This document shows positions 43,011 to 52,341 of a DNA stretch of 64,000 nucleotides, piece after piece. Origin of the DNA: Massilia varians. GTDB lineage: Bacteria > Pseudomonadota > Gammaproteobacteria > Burkholderiales > Burkholderiaceae_D. Position numbers and translations under genes: made by a program. Numbering within the stretch: the first letter of the stretch is position 1; each line of letters opens with the position of its first letter. Under the pieces are notes generated by a model. That model was not told the DNA's origin. It worked only from the letters and a program-made list of their open reading frames with translations, and did no database searches. Location of the stretch: NCBI RefSeq assembly GCF_027923905.1, contig NZ_AP026966.1:2295001-2359000 (forward strand), in the 5' to 3' direction.

Positions 43011-43199
43011 ATGGCAAGCAGGGACGGGATCGAAGGGCCGCTCGGCCGCGTGGAACGTGAAGTCGCCCGCGAACGCCACGAGCGCGCCTTGCACGACGAG
43101 GCGCGCAGCGGGTTGGCGCCGCTGGAAGAGGAGTTCCGCTTGAAGGATGCGCGCGAACGCGCCGACAGCAGCAACTTGAAACGGCATCAGGGGCGCTGA
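43011..43199 (+). CDS. Small highly charged protein
   Basis: This 62-residue protein is rich in Glu and Arg (VEREVARERHERALHDEAR). It is probably helical or disordered, with no signal peptide and no family recognised. GGAGGG lies a few bases before the ATG at 43011. It precedes the zinc peptidase gene by 33 bp and may be co-transcribed with it. Confidence 0.6.
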   Translation: MASRDGIEGPLGRVEREVARERHERALHDEARSGLAPLEEEFRLKDARERADSSNLKRHQGR

Positions 43200-43232
43200 T
43201 GGCGCCGCCACTGGCCATGAGGAGAACAGGCG

Positions 43233-44099
43233 ATGAAATGGGAAGGTGATCGACAGAGCGACAATGTAGAGGACCGCCGCGGCGCCGGCGGCGGGGGCTT
43301 CGGCTTCGGCGGCAAGACCGTGGGCATCGGCACCCTGGTCATTGCGCTGATCGGCAGTGTGTTTTTCGGCATCGATCCGAGCGTGATCCTCGGTGGCGGC
43401 GGCGCTCCGGTGCAGGTGCAGCAGGCGCCCCAGGGACCCCAGGGCGCCCCGGCGAACGACCGGGAGAGCCAGTTCGTGCGCACCACCCTGGCGTATACCG
43501 AAGACGCCTGGGCCCAGATTTTCGCCGAGCAGGGCGCGCAGTACCGCCCGGCAAGGCTGGTGCTGTTCGAGGGCGCCACCCCCACCGCCTGCGGCACCGG
43601 CCGCAGCGCCACCGGCCCCTTCTATTGCCCGGCCGACGGCAAGGTCTACATCGACCTGAGCTTCTTCCGCCTGATGCAGCAGCGCTTCAACGTGGCCGGC
43701 GAGTTTGCCCAGGCCTACGTCATCGCGCACGAAGTCGGTCATCATGTGCAGAACCTGCTGGGCCTGTCCGACAAGGTCCACAACGCGCAGCAACGGGTTT
43801 CCGAACGGGAAGGCAATGCCCTGTCGGTGCGCCTCGAACTGCAGGCCGACTGCTTCGCCGGCGTCTGGGCTAACCGCACCAACAAGCGCGAGCAGATCCT
43901 GGAAGCGGGCGACGTCGAAACCGCCCTGGCCGCGGCCACCGCCATCGGCGACGACGCCCTGCAGCGCCAGTCGCAGGGCACGGTGGTGCCGGATTCGTTT
44001 ACCCACGGCAGCTCGGCCCAGCGGGTGCGCTGGTTCACGCGCGGCCTCGAGACCGGCAGCGTGGAACAGTGCAATACCTTCGAGGCGCGCCAGCTGTAA
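43233..44099 (+). CDS. Neutral zinc metallopeptidase, KPN_02809/YpfJ family
   Basis: This 288-residue protein begins with a charged N-terminus and a Gly-rich stretch. A single membrane helix follows (GIGTLVIALIGSVFFGI), then the peptidase domain with HEVGHHVQNLLG (zinc ligands and Glu) and a later LELQADCFAGVW. The active site should face the periplasm. The substrate is unknown for the family. It follows a small charged protein in the same direction. Confidence 0.88.
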   Translation: MKWEGDRQSDNVEDRRGAGGGGFGFGGKTVGIGTLVIALIGSVFFGIDPSVILGGGGAPVQVQQAPQGPQGAPANDRESQFVRTTLAYTEDAWAQIFAEQGAQYRPARLVLFEGATPTACGTGRSATGPFYCPADGKVYIDLSFFRLMQQRFNVAGEFAQAYVIAHEVGHHVQNLLGLSDKVHNAQQRVSEREGNALSVRLELQADCFAGVWANRTNKREQILEAGDVETALAAATAIGDDALQRQSQGTVVPDSFTHGSSAQRVRWFTRGLETGSVEQCNTFEARQL

Positions 44100-44311
44100 G
44101 GGCGCGCCGCCTGCGGCCATCGGCGAACAGCGGGTCGCTTGTAGGACAAGCTCTCGTCGAGCGGCCCGCCGCACGGAAAATTCGCAAAACGTCCCGTTCG
44201 TTTCCGTGCGCGTATCGCCATCCTTGATGTTTTGACATAACGTGTTTGCACAAGCCCGCTGAGCTGGCGGGCGCTTGGTTTCCCGTTGCGAACAACCATC
44301 GAGGAGGAGTT

Positions 44312-45496
44312 ATGCTGGCAATGAATTACCGCGGGCCCTACCGCGTCCGCGCCGATCACAAGCCCGACCCCGTCATCGAGCACCCGGGCGACGCCATCGT
44401 GCGCGTCACCCGGTCCTGCATCTGCGGCTCGGACCTGCACCTATACCATGGCCTGGTGCCCGACACCCGCGTCGGCCACACCTTCGGCCACGAGTTCATC
44501 GGCGTGGTGGAAGAGGTCGGCTCCGGTGTGCAGCACCTGAAGGTCGGCGACAAGGTGCTGGTGCCCTTCAACGTGTTCTGCGGTTCCTGTTTCTTCTGCG
44601 ACCGCGAACTGTTCGGCAATTGCCACAACATGAATGCGCAATCGACCGCGGTCGGTTCCATCTACGGCTACTCGCACACGGCCGGCGGCTACGACGGCGG
44701 CCAGGCCGAACTGGTGCGCGTGCCGATGGCCGACGTCGGCCCCATGGTGATCCCCGACGACATCGACGACGACGACGCCGTCCTGCTCACCGACGCGGTG
44801 CCGACCGGCTACCAGGCGGCCGAGATGGGCGACATCAAGGAAGGCGACACGGTCGTCGTGTTCGGTGCCGGCCCGGTCGGCATCTTCGCCGCCAAATCGG
44901 CCTGGCTGATGGGGGCAGGGCGCGTGATCGTGGTCGACCACGTCGAATACCGGCTCGAGTTCGTCAAGCGCTACGCCCAGTGCGAGGTGGTCAACTTCAA
45001 GGAGGTGCGCGACATGGCCGAGCACATCAAGAAGATGACCGACTGGATGGGCGCCGACGTGTGCATCGACGCGGTCGGCTGCGAGGCCTCGGGCAATGCG
45101 ATGCAGTCGCTCACCGGCCGCTACACCATGATGCAGGCCGGCTCGGCCACGGCGCTACACTGGTGCATCAACTCGGTGCGCAAGGGCGGCAACGTGTCGA
45201 TCGTCGGCGTGTATGGGCCGACCTTCAACTTCGTGCCAATCGGCAACGCGCTGAACAAGGGCCTGACCCTGCGCATGAACCAGGCCAGCGTCAAGCGCCA
45301 CCTGCCGCGCCTGATCGAGCACATCCGCGCAGGGCGCCTGAATCCGAAGGAAATCATCACCCACCGGGTGCCGCTGGAAGAGGTGTCGGATGCCTATCAC
45401 ATCTTCTCGGGCAAGCTCGACAACTGCATCAAGACCATCCTGATCCCGCCGAACGCCAATCAGGTCAAGGCGGTCTCGGCCAGCGTACAGCATTGA
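44312..45496 (+). CDS. Zinc-dependent alcohol dehydrogenase, formaldehyde-dehydrogenase-like
   Basis: This 394-residue medium-chain dehydrogenase has a catalytic zinc region CICGSDLHLYHG and GHEFIGVVEEVG, the structural zinc lobe CGSCFFCDRELFGNC (four Cys), and the NAD-binding VVVFGAGPVGIFAA. The overall shape fits the glutathione-independent formaldehyde dehydrogenase group; the true substrate may be another aldehyde or alcohol. GAGGAGGAG is a strong ribosome site for the ATG at 44312. It is followed after nine bases by a His-rich protein. Confidence 0.85.
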   Translation: MLAMNYRGPYRVRADHKPDPVIEHPGDAIVRVTRSCICGSDLHLYHGLVPDTRVGHTFGHEFIGVVEEVGSGVQHLKVGDKVLVPFNVFCGSCFFCDRELFGNCHNMNAQSTAVGSIYGYSHTAGGYDGGQAELVRVPMADVGPMVIPDDIDDDDAVLLTDAVPTGYQAAEMGDIKEGDTVVVFGAGPVGIFAAKSAWLMGAGRVIVVDHVEYRLEFVKRYAQCEVVNFKEVRDMAEHIKKMTDWMGADVCIDAVGCEASGNAMQSLTGRYTMMQAGSATALHWCINSVRKGGNVSIVGVYGPTFNFVPIGNALNKGLTLRMNQASVKRHLPRLIEHIRAGRLNPKEIITHRVPLEEVSDAYHIFSGKLDNCIKTILIPPNANQVKAVSASVQH

Positions 45497-45505
45497 GGAG
45501 CGACC

Positions 45506-46156
45506 ATGGAACCACGCAGCGACATCAAGGAACACCAGCACCACGGCCACGCACACGAACATGAGCACGGCCACCTGCAGCAGCACCCCGGCCAGGGCCA
45601 CATCGCGCCGCGCCGCCCTTCGCGCGAGGAACTGCAGCATATTCAGGGCTGGGGCGCCGACCTCGACCGCAAGAACCGCCCCGGCGTGCCGATGGAACGC
45701 ACCCCGCCGCGCTTCATCCACCAGCCGGAAGGCGACCCGCCGCAGCAGCAGGAAAATGTCGAGATCCTGGTCTCGAGCGAGCGTCCCGGCATCACCCAGG
45801 TGTTCGGCACCGTGCAGCCGCCCTCGGGCCTGTCGGGCATGATCCGGCGCCTGGCCTTCAAGGCCAGCGAGAACGACATCCGCCACTGGCTGCTGTTGCT
45901 GCTGGCCGACCGCGTCAACGTGGTCGAAGGCATTGCCGACGACCTGGCGCATGGAAAGGTCCCGAACGTGCTGGGCGAGATGGGCATCAAGGCCGAGATG
46001 AAGCACAACCCGGCCGGGCTGGCCAAGAAGGCGGCGATTACCGCCGCCGTGGTGGGCACGGCGGTCTACCTGATGAAGCGGCGCGATCGCGATGACGATC
46101 GCTACGAGCGCGACCGCTACGAGGGTGACCGTTACGGCAAGCGTTACTACCGCTAA
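45506..46156 (+). CDS. His-rich protein of unknown function with Tyr/Arg repeat tail
   Basis: This 216-residue protein has a His-rich N-terminus (HQHHGHAHEHEHGHLQQHPG), which could bind metal. The middle has VEILVSSERPGITQVFGTVQPPSG, a helical region (NDIRHWLLLLLADRVNVVEG) and a hydrophobic segment (KKAAITAAVVGTAVYLM). The C-terminus is a tandem of DRYERDRYEGDRYGKRYYR. No signal peptide. It follows the zinc dehydrogenase by nine bases, so the two are probably co-transcribed; a metal-buffering role is only a guess. Confidence 0.6.
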   Translation: MEPRSDIKEHQHHGHAHEHEHGHLQQHPGQGHIAPRRPSREELQHIQGWGADLDRKNRPGVPMERTPPRFIHQPEGDPPQQQENVEILVSSERPGITQVFGTVQPPSGLSGMIRRLAFKASENDIRHWLLLLLADRVNVVEGIADDLAHGKVPNVLGEMGIKAEMKHNPAGLAKKAAITAAVVGTAVYLMKRRDRDDDRYERDRYEGDRYGKRYYR

Positions 46157-46159
46157 GCC

Positions 46160-47410
46160 TCAACCGTAGCGTGGATCCTTGAATGCGTGCGACGCCTCGG
46201 CCTGCGCCAGCACCGGTGCTGGCCGGGGCGTCGCCGCGTTCACGGGCGCCTTGCGCTTGGCCGGCTTGCGGCGGAACTTGATCCAGACCACCAGGCCGGT
46301 GATGAAGAACAGCAGGGGCGTGAATCCCACCACGGTGATCAGGATGCGCCCGGCCACGCCGAACGCTTCGCCCGTGTGCAGCGGGTACAGGGTGCTGACG
46401 AACCAGTCGCCGCCGCGCGCGGTGAGCGGATCGATGGCGCGTAGCACCGCGCCGCTGCCGGCATCCACGCTCACGCGGGTCACGCCGGCGCCGTGGCGCA
46501 GTTCGCCGGGCTGGCGCACCCGCACTTCATAGGGCTGCTCGGCCTTGGCCGGGATGCCGATGCGCGACACCCGGCCTTGCGGGTAGCGCGCCTGCGCCGC
46601 CGCCATCGCCGCGCCGGCATCGATGCGTGGGGTCGCCGATGGGCTGGCATTGACCGCCTTGTCGTTCTTGGCCAGCGGCGCGACGGCGCGGATGGCCGGC
46701 GTCACCCAGTCCGGCGCATTGAAATAGACGCCCGAAAAAGCCAGCACCAGCAGCACCGGCGCCACGTAGAAACCGGCCGCGCGGTGCAGCTGGAAATTGA
46801 ATTTGGGCCAGTTGCTGCCGCGCCGCACCGAGATCGCATGCCAGAAGGCCGACGGGGTCATCTTCGGCCACCACACCACGATGCCGGTGAGCGTCAGCAG
46901 CATCAGGGCCAGGCCCTGCACGGCGATGACGATCTTGCCCGCTTCGCCCGCCATCAGGTAGCGGTGCAGGTGAAACAGGGTCGGCATCAGGAGCGGCCGC
47001 GACAGGCCGGCTTCGCCCCAGTTGCGCTCGCCCAGGATCGCCAGGCTGCTCGGATCGACCATGACCTGGCGCGTCACGCCCTGCGTCCAGCTGGAATCCG
47101 GCTTCTGCGGCCGGTACCAGGCCACGTACACGTCCCCATGCACTTCCGGCAGGAACAGGGTGTCGGGCCGTCCATAGCCTGGCGCCTCTTGTAGTCGCGC
47201 CATCACCGCCGCCACCTGGGCCGGGGCAGGGCGCGCTTCCTGGCCGGCCACCGCGCCCGCCGGCGGGGCGACCCGCAGCAATCCCGGATTGAGCCAGGCG
47301 TCGAGTTCGTGACGCCAGCCGATGACGGTGCCGGTAAGCCCTTGCAGGACCAGGATGGTGCCGAAAATCAGGCCGGCCCAGAGGTGAACGGTGCGGATGA
47401 GCGGTTTCAT
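46160..47410 (-). CDS. PepSY-domain membrane protein, iron-regulated
   Basis: This 416-residue inner-membrane protein begins with TVHLWAGLIFGTILVLQGLTG, the typical PepSY-TM start. It has four membrane segments (including ALMLLTLTGIVVWWP, APVLLVLAFSGVYF and ITVVGFTPLLFFITGLVVWI) and periplasmic PepSY loops. Such proteins accompany TonB siderophore receptors and are thought to act in ferric-siderophore reduction. It diverges from the receptor gene across two Fur-box-like sites. Confidence 0.88.
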   Translation of the reverse strand: MKPLIRTVHLWAGLIFGTILVLQGLTGTVIGWRHELDAWLNPGLLRVAPPAGAVAGQEARPAPAQVAAVMARLQEAPGYGRPDTLFLPEVHGDVYVAWYRPQKPDSSWTQGVTRQVMVDPSSLAILGERNWGEAGLSRPLLMPTLFHLHRYLMAGEAGKIVIAVQGLALMLLTLTGIVVWWPKMTPSAFWHAISVRRGSNWPKFNFQLHRAAGFYVAPVLLVLAFSGVYFNAPDWVTPAIRAVAPLAKNDKAVNASPSATPRIDAGAAMAAAQARYPQGRVSRIGIPAKAEQPYEVRVRQPGELRHGAGVTRVSVDAGSGAVLRAIDPLTARGGDWFVSTLYPLHTGEAFGVAGRILITVVGFTPLLFFITGLVVWIKFRRKPAKRKAPVNAATPRPAPVLAQAEASHAFKDPRYG

Positions 47411-47426
47411 GTCCGGAATGATAACC

Positions 47427-47477
47427 GAAATGAGAATGATTCTCGATCTTGCGTCCTTACATGATAACGATTATCAT
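47427..47477. promoter_or_regulatory. Two Fur-box-like sites and receptor promoter
   Basis: Site 1 (47427-47447) is GAAATGAGAATGATTCTCGAT. Site 2 (47461-47477) is the perfect palindrome ATGATAA-CGA-TTATCAT, close to the GATAATGATAATCATTATC Fur consensus. A promoter for the receptor fits TTGCGT (47449-47454), 17 bp, TATCAT (47472-47477), so Fur bound at site 2 would block it. Regulation by iron is inferred. Confidence 0.75.
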
Positions 47478-47508
47478 TTCGAACATTCCTGCTGAGTAAG
47501 CGTATCGC

Positions 47509-49659
47509 ATGTCCATGAATAAGAACAAGTCGCTCAACCCCATTTCCGCCGCCGTCGCCAGCGCATGCATGCTGATGGCCGTCTCCCATGCCAGCGCCCA
47601 GGAAGGGACGCGGCAGGACGAAGAACTCGCCTCGGTGGTCGTCACCGCCACCCGCACTGCCAAGGCGGTCGACAAGATCCCGGGCGCGGTCTCGGTCATC
47701 ACCCAGCAGGAACTGGCGACCCAGTACCTGATTGCCGACGATCCCTCGCAGGCGCTGGCCACCTATGTGCCGGGCTATGCCCCGAGCCGCCAGAAGATGA
47801 CTTCCACCGGCGAATCGCTGCGCGGCCGCCAGCCCCTGATCCTGTTCGACGGCATCCCGCAATCGAACCCGCTGCGCGCCGGCATGCGCGAAGGTTATTT
47901 TGCCGACAGCGCCATCATCGAGCGCATCGAAGTCATCAACGGCGCCTCGGCCATGCAGGGCATGGGCGCGACCGGCGGCATCATCAACTACATCACCAAG
48001 ACCCCGCGGAAGGAAGGAACAAGCTATAGCGTCAACACGCGCTTCGCCAGCCAGTTCGAGTCCGACAGCCTGGACTGGAAGACCGGCTTGACGGTCAGCC
48101 ACAAGTCGGGCGACTTCGACATGCTCGCCTTTGCCAGCGTGCAGCGCCGCGGCATGGGCTACGACGGCCGCGGGCGCCGCCTGGGCGTCGACGCGGTGCA
48201 GGGCGACACCATGGATTCGCACGGCAACGACCTGTTCCTGAAGCTCGGCAGGAACTTCGGCGACCAGCGCCTGCAATTGACCCTGAACCGTTTCGATCTG
48301 GCCGGCGACGGCGACTATCGCAGCGTGCCGGGCAACCTGGCCCAGGGACTGCCGACCAGCTCGGCGCCCGGAACGCCGATCGGCATGCCGCCGCGTAACA
48401 AGGTGCGCAGCGCCAGCCTCGACTACCGCCACAACGACCTCGGCGGCGGCTACCTGAGCATGCAGCTGTTCGGCCACGAGTTTTCGGCGCTGTACGGCGC
48501 CACCAATACCTCCACCTTCCAGGATCCGGCGATCGCCCCGCGCGGCACGCTGTGGGACCAGTCGCAGGTGGTGACCGACAAGCGCGGTGCGCGCATCACC
48601 TGGGTCCGCCCGGACCTGCTGGTACAGGGCCTGGAACTGACGGCCGGCCTCGATTGGCTGCAGGACAATCCGCAGCAGCGCCTGGCGGGCACTGGCCGCA
48701 CCTGGGTGCCGGAGCTGAAGTTCCGCTCGCTGGCGCCATTCACCCAGCTCGAATACGAGTTCGGCCCGGTGACGGTGCGCGGCGGCGTGCGCTTCGAGGA
48801 CGCCAAGCTCGACGTCGACACCTACACCACGCTGGCCGCCTATGGCAGCCGCCGGGTGGAAGGCGGTTCGGCAGAGTTCTCGAAAGCGGTCAAGAACGTC
48901 GGCGCCGTATGGCGTTTCGCGCCGGGCTGGTCGGCCTTCGCGGGCAGTTCGGAAGGCTTCGGCCTGCCCGACGCCGGCCTGGTGCTGCGCGGCGTGGCCG
49001 TGCCCAACCAGTCGGTGTCGAACCTGATCAGCCTGCAGCCCATCGTCACCCGCAACAACGAAGTCGGCATCAACTGGCGCGGTCCCAAGGGCCAGTTCGG
49101 CCTGTCGCGCTACGACTCGCGTTCCAAGCTCGGCAGCGTGATCCGTATCACCTCGGCAGGTATCGGCCTGGTCGAGCGGGTGCCGACCACGGTCAAGGGC
49201 TGGGAAGCGAATGCCGAATGGCGCCCGACCAGGGAGTGGAGCGTGTTCGGCACCTGGGCCAGGCTCGACGGCAAGACCGCCGCCACGCAGGGCGCGCCGA
49301 TGGACCTCGACCTGGGCGCGCGTTCGCAGGGACCGGACAAGTCGGTACTGGGCGCCAACTGGACATTCCGTCCCCAGGCCCAGCTGCGCCTGCAGGCGAC
49401 CCACCTGCGCGACCGCGACATCAACATCGGCCGCCGCGTCGGCACCAGCAACCTGGAAGAGCATTTCAAGGGCTACACCCTGGTCGACGCCGCCGCCACC
49501 TGGGATACCCGTTACGGACGCTTCGGCCTGAGCCTCGAGAACCTGTTCGACAAGTACTACGTCGGCTACTACGCGCAGTCGGCGTCGAGCGTGGACGTGA
49601 ATGCCACCTACGCCGGTCGCGGCCGTACCCTGGCCCTGAGCTGGAACCGCAGCTTCTAA
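47509..49659 (+). CDS. TonB-dependent siderophore receptor
   Basis: This 716-residue outer-membrane receptor has a signal peptide (to about SHASAQ), a TonB-box/plug start (ELASVVVTATRT), the plug motifs LRGRQPLILFDGIP and ERIEVINGASAMQGMGATGGIINYITK, a 22-strand-type barrel, and the C-terminal aromatic end ALSWNRSF. The ligand is not readable; a ferric siderophore is likely because of the Fur sites and the PepSY partner. ATG at 47509 or 47515 is possible. Confidence 0.9.
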   Translation: MSMNKNKSLNPISAAVASACMLMAVSHASAQEGTRQDEELASVVVTATRTAKAVDKIPGAVSVITQQELATQYLIADDPSQALATYVPGYAPSRQKMTSTGESLRGRQPLILFDGIPQSNPLRAGMREGYFADSAIIERIEVINGASAMQGMGATGGIINYITKTPRKEGTSYSVNTRFASQFESDSLDWKTGLTVSHKSGDFDMLAFASVQRRGMGYDGRGRRLGVDAVQGDTMDSHGNDLFLKLGRNFGDQRLQLTLNRFDLAGDGDYRSVPGNLAQGLPTSSAPGTPIGMPPRNKVRSASLDYRHNDLGGGYLSMQLFGHEFSALYGATNTSTFQDPAIAPRGTLWDQSQVVTDKRGARITWVRPDLLVQGLELTAGLDWLQDNPQQRLAGTGRTWVPELKFRSLAPFTQLEYEFGPVTVRGGVRFEDAKLDVDTYTTLAAYGSRRVEGGSAEFSKAVKNVGAVWRFAPGWSAFAGSSEGFGLPDAGLVLRGVAVPNQSVSNLISLQPIVTRNNEVGINWRGPKGQFGLSRYDSRSKLGSVIRITSAGIGLVERVPTTVKGWEANAEWRPTREWSVFGTWARLDGKTAATQGAPMDLDLGARSQGPDKSVLGANWTFRPQAQLRLQATHLRDRDINIGRRVGTSNLEEHFKGYTLVDAAATWDTRYGRFGLSLENLFDKYYVGYYAQSASSVDVNATYAGRGRTLALSWNRSF

Positions 49660-49667
49660 GAAGGCCC

Positions 49668-49710
49668 GCTCATGGGCAGGCCGGCCCGGCGCCAGCCTGC
49701 CCGCATGAGC
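49668..49710 (+). terminator. Large hairpin after the TonB receptor
   Basis: GCTCATG-GGCAGGC pairs with GCCTGCCC-GCATGAGC (small bulge) around a GC-rich loop, nine bases past the receptor stop. No T-tract follows, so it may act as a weak terminator or 3'-end stabiliser. Confidence 0.45.
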
Positions 49711-49801
49711 GTTGCGCTCAAGCAAATACTTTCTGCTGAGCTCATTCAAACTGTCCGGTGGGCGGTCCATCCCAGGGCCGCGTTTCCACGTGGGGACCAG
49801 A

Positions 49802-51601
49802 ATGAGAACGCACACCACCTTCCCGGCAGCGCTGCTCGGCGCCGCCCTGCTGTTCCTGCCGCCGGCGCAGCCCCTCCATGCGGCGCCGATGATGAGCCCA
49901 CCGACCACCCTGAGTCCCAAGCTGAAGTCCGCGCTGCTGGCCCAGCTGGCGGCCCAGCGCCAGGCCAAGGGCCTGGACGCCGACCACCATTACCGGATCA
50001 CCGCCCAGCATCCGGGCGTGGGCGGCACCCAGATCGTGCGCGCGGCCCATACCTGGAAGGGCCTGCGCGTGTTCGGCTCCGACTCCGTGGTGGTGCTCGA
50101 CAAGTCCATGAAGATCCTGTCCGAGTCCAGCTCGGCGCGCCGCCAGCACCTCGGCACGGGCAGCGCCAACCGCCTGGGCGCGCTCACCGCGAGCTTCAGC
50201 GTCCAGCCGCAGATCAACAGCCGGGCGGCGATCGCGGCGGCCATGGCCTCGCTGGCGCCCGCGTTCGGGCAGAACCCGGTGACCGTGGCCAAGCCGACCG
50301 CCGAACTGCTGATCTATCCGGTGATGCGCATGCAGCGCGTGGTCGGCGCCGGCGCCAAGGAGGAAGCGGAGCTGAACGCCCTCGACGTGCAGGACGTGGT
50401 CGAGCGCTACGAGCTGGCCTACCTGGTGCGCACCCGCCTGCGCGTGGGCGACCAGCCGGTCTACCACGACAGCATCGTGAGCGCCAGGGACGGCGCCATC
50501 CTTGACCAGTGGAGCATGGTGCAGACCGTGATCGGCGTGGGGAAAAGCCAGTACAACGGCGAGGTCTCGCTGAGCACCACCCTCAGCAACGGCGTCTACC
50601 AGATGCTCGACCCCGAGCGCGGCAAGGGCGGCACCTTCGGCGCGATGGCGATCACCAACGCCAACAACGGCAGCAGCGCCGGCAAGGTCTACACCAATGC
50701 CACCAACGTCTGGGGCGACGGCAAGCAATTCGAAGGCGGCAGCACGACCGGGCCGAACGGCCAGACCGCGGCCGTGAATGCGATGTGGGGCCTGATGAAC
50801 ACCTACGACGCCCACAAGAACGTGCTGGGCTGGCTGTCTCTCGACGGCAAGAATACCGCCACCACCATCGCCGTGCATGTGAATAGGGGCTACGACAACG
50901 CCTATTACAGCGACACCTGCAAGTGCATGTTCATCGGCGACGGCAGCTATTTCACCAGCCTGGGGGCGATCGACGTGGTCGGCCACGAGATGGGGCACGG
51001 CATCACCGCCTCGACATCAAGCCTGATCTACAGCGGCGAATCGGGCGGCCTGAACGAATCGAGCTCGGACATCTCGGGCGAGGTGGTGGAAGCCTATGCG
51101 CGCGCCGGCGGCAAGGGCGATAAGTTTCCGGAAGAGGGCAACGACTGGCAACTGGGCACGGAGATCAGCCGCAACGCCACGCCGCTGCGCTGGATGTACC
51201 GTCCGAGCAAGGACGGCAGCAGCCCGGATGCCTGGAGCACCTCGCTGCGCCGCCTCGACGTCCACTACAGCAGCGGGCCGAACAACCGCATGTTCTACTT
51301 CCTGTCACGCGGCTCGCGGCTTGATGCCGCCGGCGACTACTTCAGCAAATACCTGGTGAAGCAGCCGAGTGCGATGACCGGCATCGGCATGGACAAGGCC
51401 TTCCGCATCTGGTTCCATGCGAATACCACCAAATTCACGTCCTCGACCAACTACGCCGATGCGCGCGCCAAGATGATCGAGGCGGCCGAGGAACTGTACG
51501 GCAAGGCCAGCGTCGAGTCGGTGGCGGTGCAGCGTGCCTATGCGGCCATCAACGTCGGCGCCGACGTGGACGAACCCGGCGCCGTGGCCACGCCTCACTG
51601 A
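49802..51601 (+). CDS. M4 family (thermolysin-like) secreted metallopeptidase
   Basis: This protein of about 599 residues has a signal peptide (FPAALLGAALLFLPPAQPLHAAP), a pro-region with FTP/PepSY-like segments, and the catalytic domain with the zinc motif VGHEMGHGIT and the third-ligand Glu in GGLNESSSDISG. It is likely secreted as a zymogen and then acts on extracellular proteins. The ATG at 49802 gives the signal peptide directly; the open frame starts 30 codons earlier. It ends in a 7-bp overlap with the convergent M23 gene. Confidence 0.9.
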   Translation: MRTHTTFPAALLGAALLFLPPAQPLHAAPMMSPPTTLSPKLKSALLAQLAAQRQAKGLDADHHYRITAQHPGVGGTQIVRAAHTWKGLRVFGSDSVVVLDKSMKILSESSSARRQHLGTGSANRLGALTASFSVQPQINSRAAIAAAMASLAPAFGQNPVTVAKPTAELLIYPVMRMQRVVGAGAKEEAELNALDVQDVVERYELAYLVRTRLRVGDQPVYHDSIVSARDGAILDQWSMVQTVIGVGKSQYNGEVSLSTTLSNGVYQMLDPERGKGGTFGAMAITNANNGSSAGKVYTNATNVWGDGKQFEGGSTTGPNGQTAAVNAMWGLMNTYDAHKNVLGWLSLDGKNTATTIAVHVNRGYDNAYYSDTCKCMFIGDGSYFTSLGAIDVVGHEMGHGITASTSSLIYSGESGGLNESSSDISGEVVEAYARAGGKGDKFPEEGNDWQLGTEISRNATPLRWMYRPSKDGSSPDAWSTSLRRLDVHYSSGPNNRMFYFLSRGSRLDAAGDYFSKYLVKQPSAMTGIGMDKAFRIWFHANTTKFTSSTNYADARAKMIEAAEELYGKASVESVAVQRAYAAINVGADVDEPGAVATPH

Positions 51602-52314
51602 GCCGCGACGGTCTGCTGTTCCGTCATCAGGGGGAAGGGATTGATCGGCGTCCCTTTCCACCATTGCTTCTCGGGCGTGAGCTCGAACACGGCGAAGTGC
51701 AGGTGCGGCGCGTTCGGGTCGGAATTGCCGGTCACGCCCACATAGCCGATCACGTCGCCGCGCTTGACGTCCATGCCTTCCTGGATGCCGTCGGCGTAGC
51801 GGTCCAGGTGCGCATAGTAATACGCGTATTGTTCGCTGGGGTCGAACTGGTACAGCGTGGTGCCGCCGGGCTTGCTGGTGAACAGCTTGGCCACCTTGCC
51901 GTCGGCGGCTGCCAGCACCGGCGTGCCTTTCGGCGCCATGATGTCGAGCGCCTCATGGTGGCGCTGGGTGCCGCGCGGCTGGTCATAGGTGTCGCTGAGC
52001 TTGGCGAGCCCGATGCCCTGCACCGGCACCAGCAGCTTGCCATGGACGGCGGCGGCTGCCGCATCGGCCGGCGCTTGCGGGCCGGCGGCGCTCCTGGCGG
52101 GGGAGGGAGGACGCAGCGGCAGGTCGAATTCGCTCAGGTCGGCCTGGATGCTTGGCGGACCGGGCAGCTGGGGATCGATCTGCGCCGCCGACACGCCGGC
52201 CGCCGGGGCAGCCGCCACGCTTGGCGCCGGCTCGTCGGGCACGGCGCGCAACATCACGAACAGGCCGCCGGCGCCGACCAGCACGCCGAGCAGGAAGCTC
52301 ATCAACCATTTCAT
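51595..52314 (-). CDS. M23 (LytM) peptidase with N-terminal membrane anchor
   Basis: This 239-residue protein has an N-terminal membrane helix (FLLGVLVGAGGLFVMLRAV), a Pro/Ala linker and a LytM domain with HHEALDIMAP, HLDRYADG and the final HLHFAVFEL (zinc ligands). It should cut peptidoglycan cross-links or activate amidases in the periplasm. It follows the L,D-transpeptidase gene by 27 bp in the same direction, suggesting a cell-wall unit. Confidence 0.88.
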   Translation of the reverse strand: MKWLMSFLLGVLVGAGGLFVMLRAVPDEPAPSVAAAPAAGVSAAQIDPQLPGPPSIQADLSEFDLPLRPPSPARSAAGPQAPADAAAAAVHGKLLVPVQGIGLAKLSDTYDQPRGTQRHHEALDIMAPKGTPVLAAADGKVAKLFTSKPGGTTLYQFDPSEQYAYYYAHLDRYADGIQEGMDVKRGDVIGYVGVTGNSDPNAPHLHFAVFELTPEKQWWKGTPINPFPLMTEQQTVAAQ

Positions 52315-52341
52315 GTCATCCTCCGTCAGGGGTTAAGCGAA

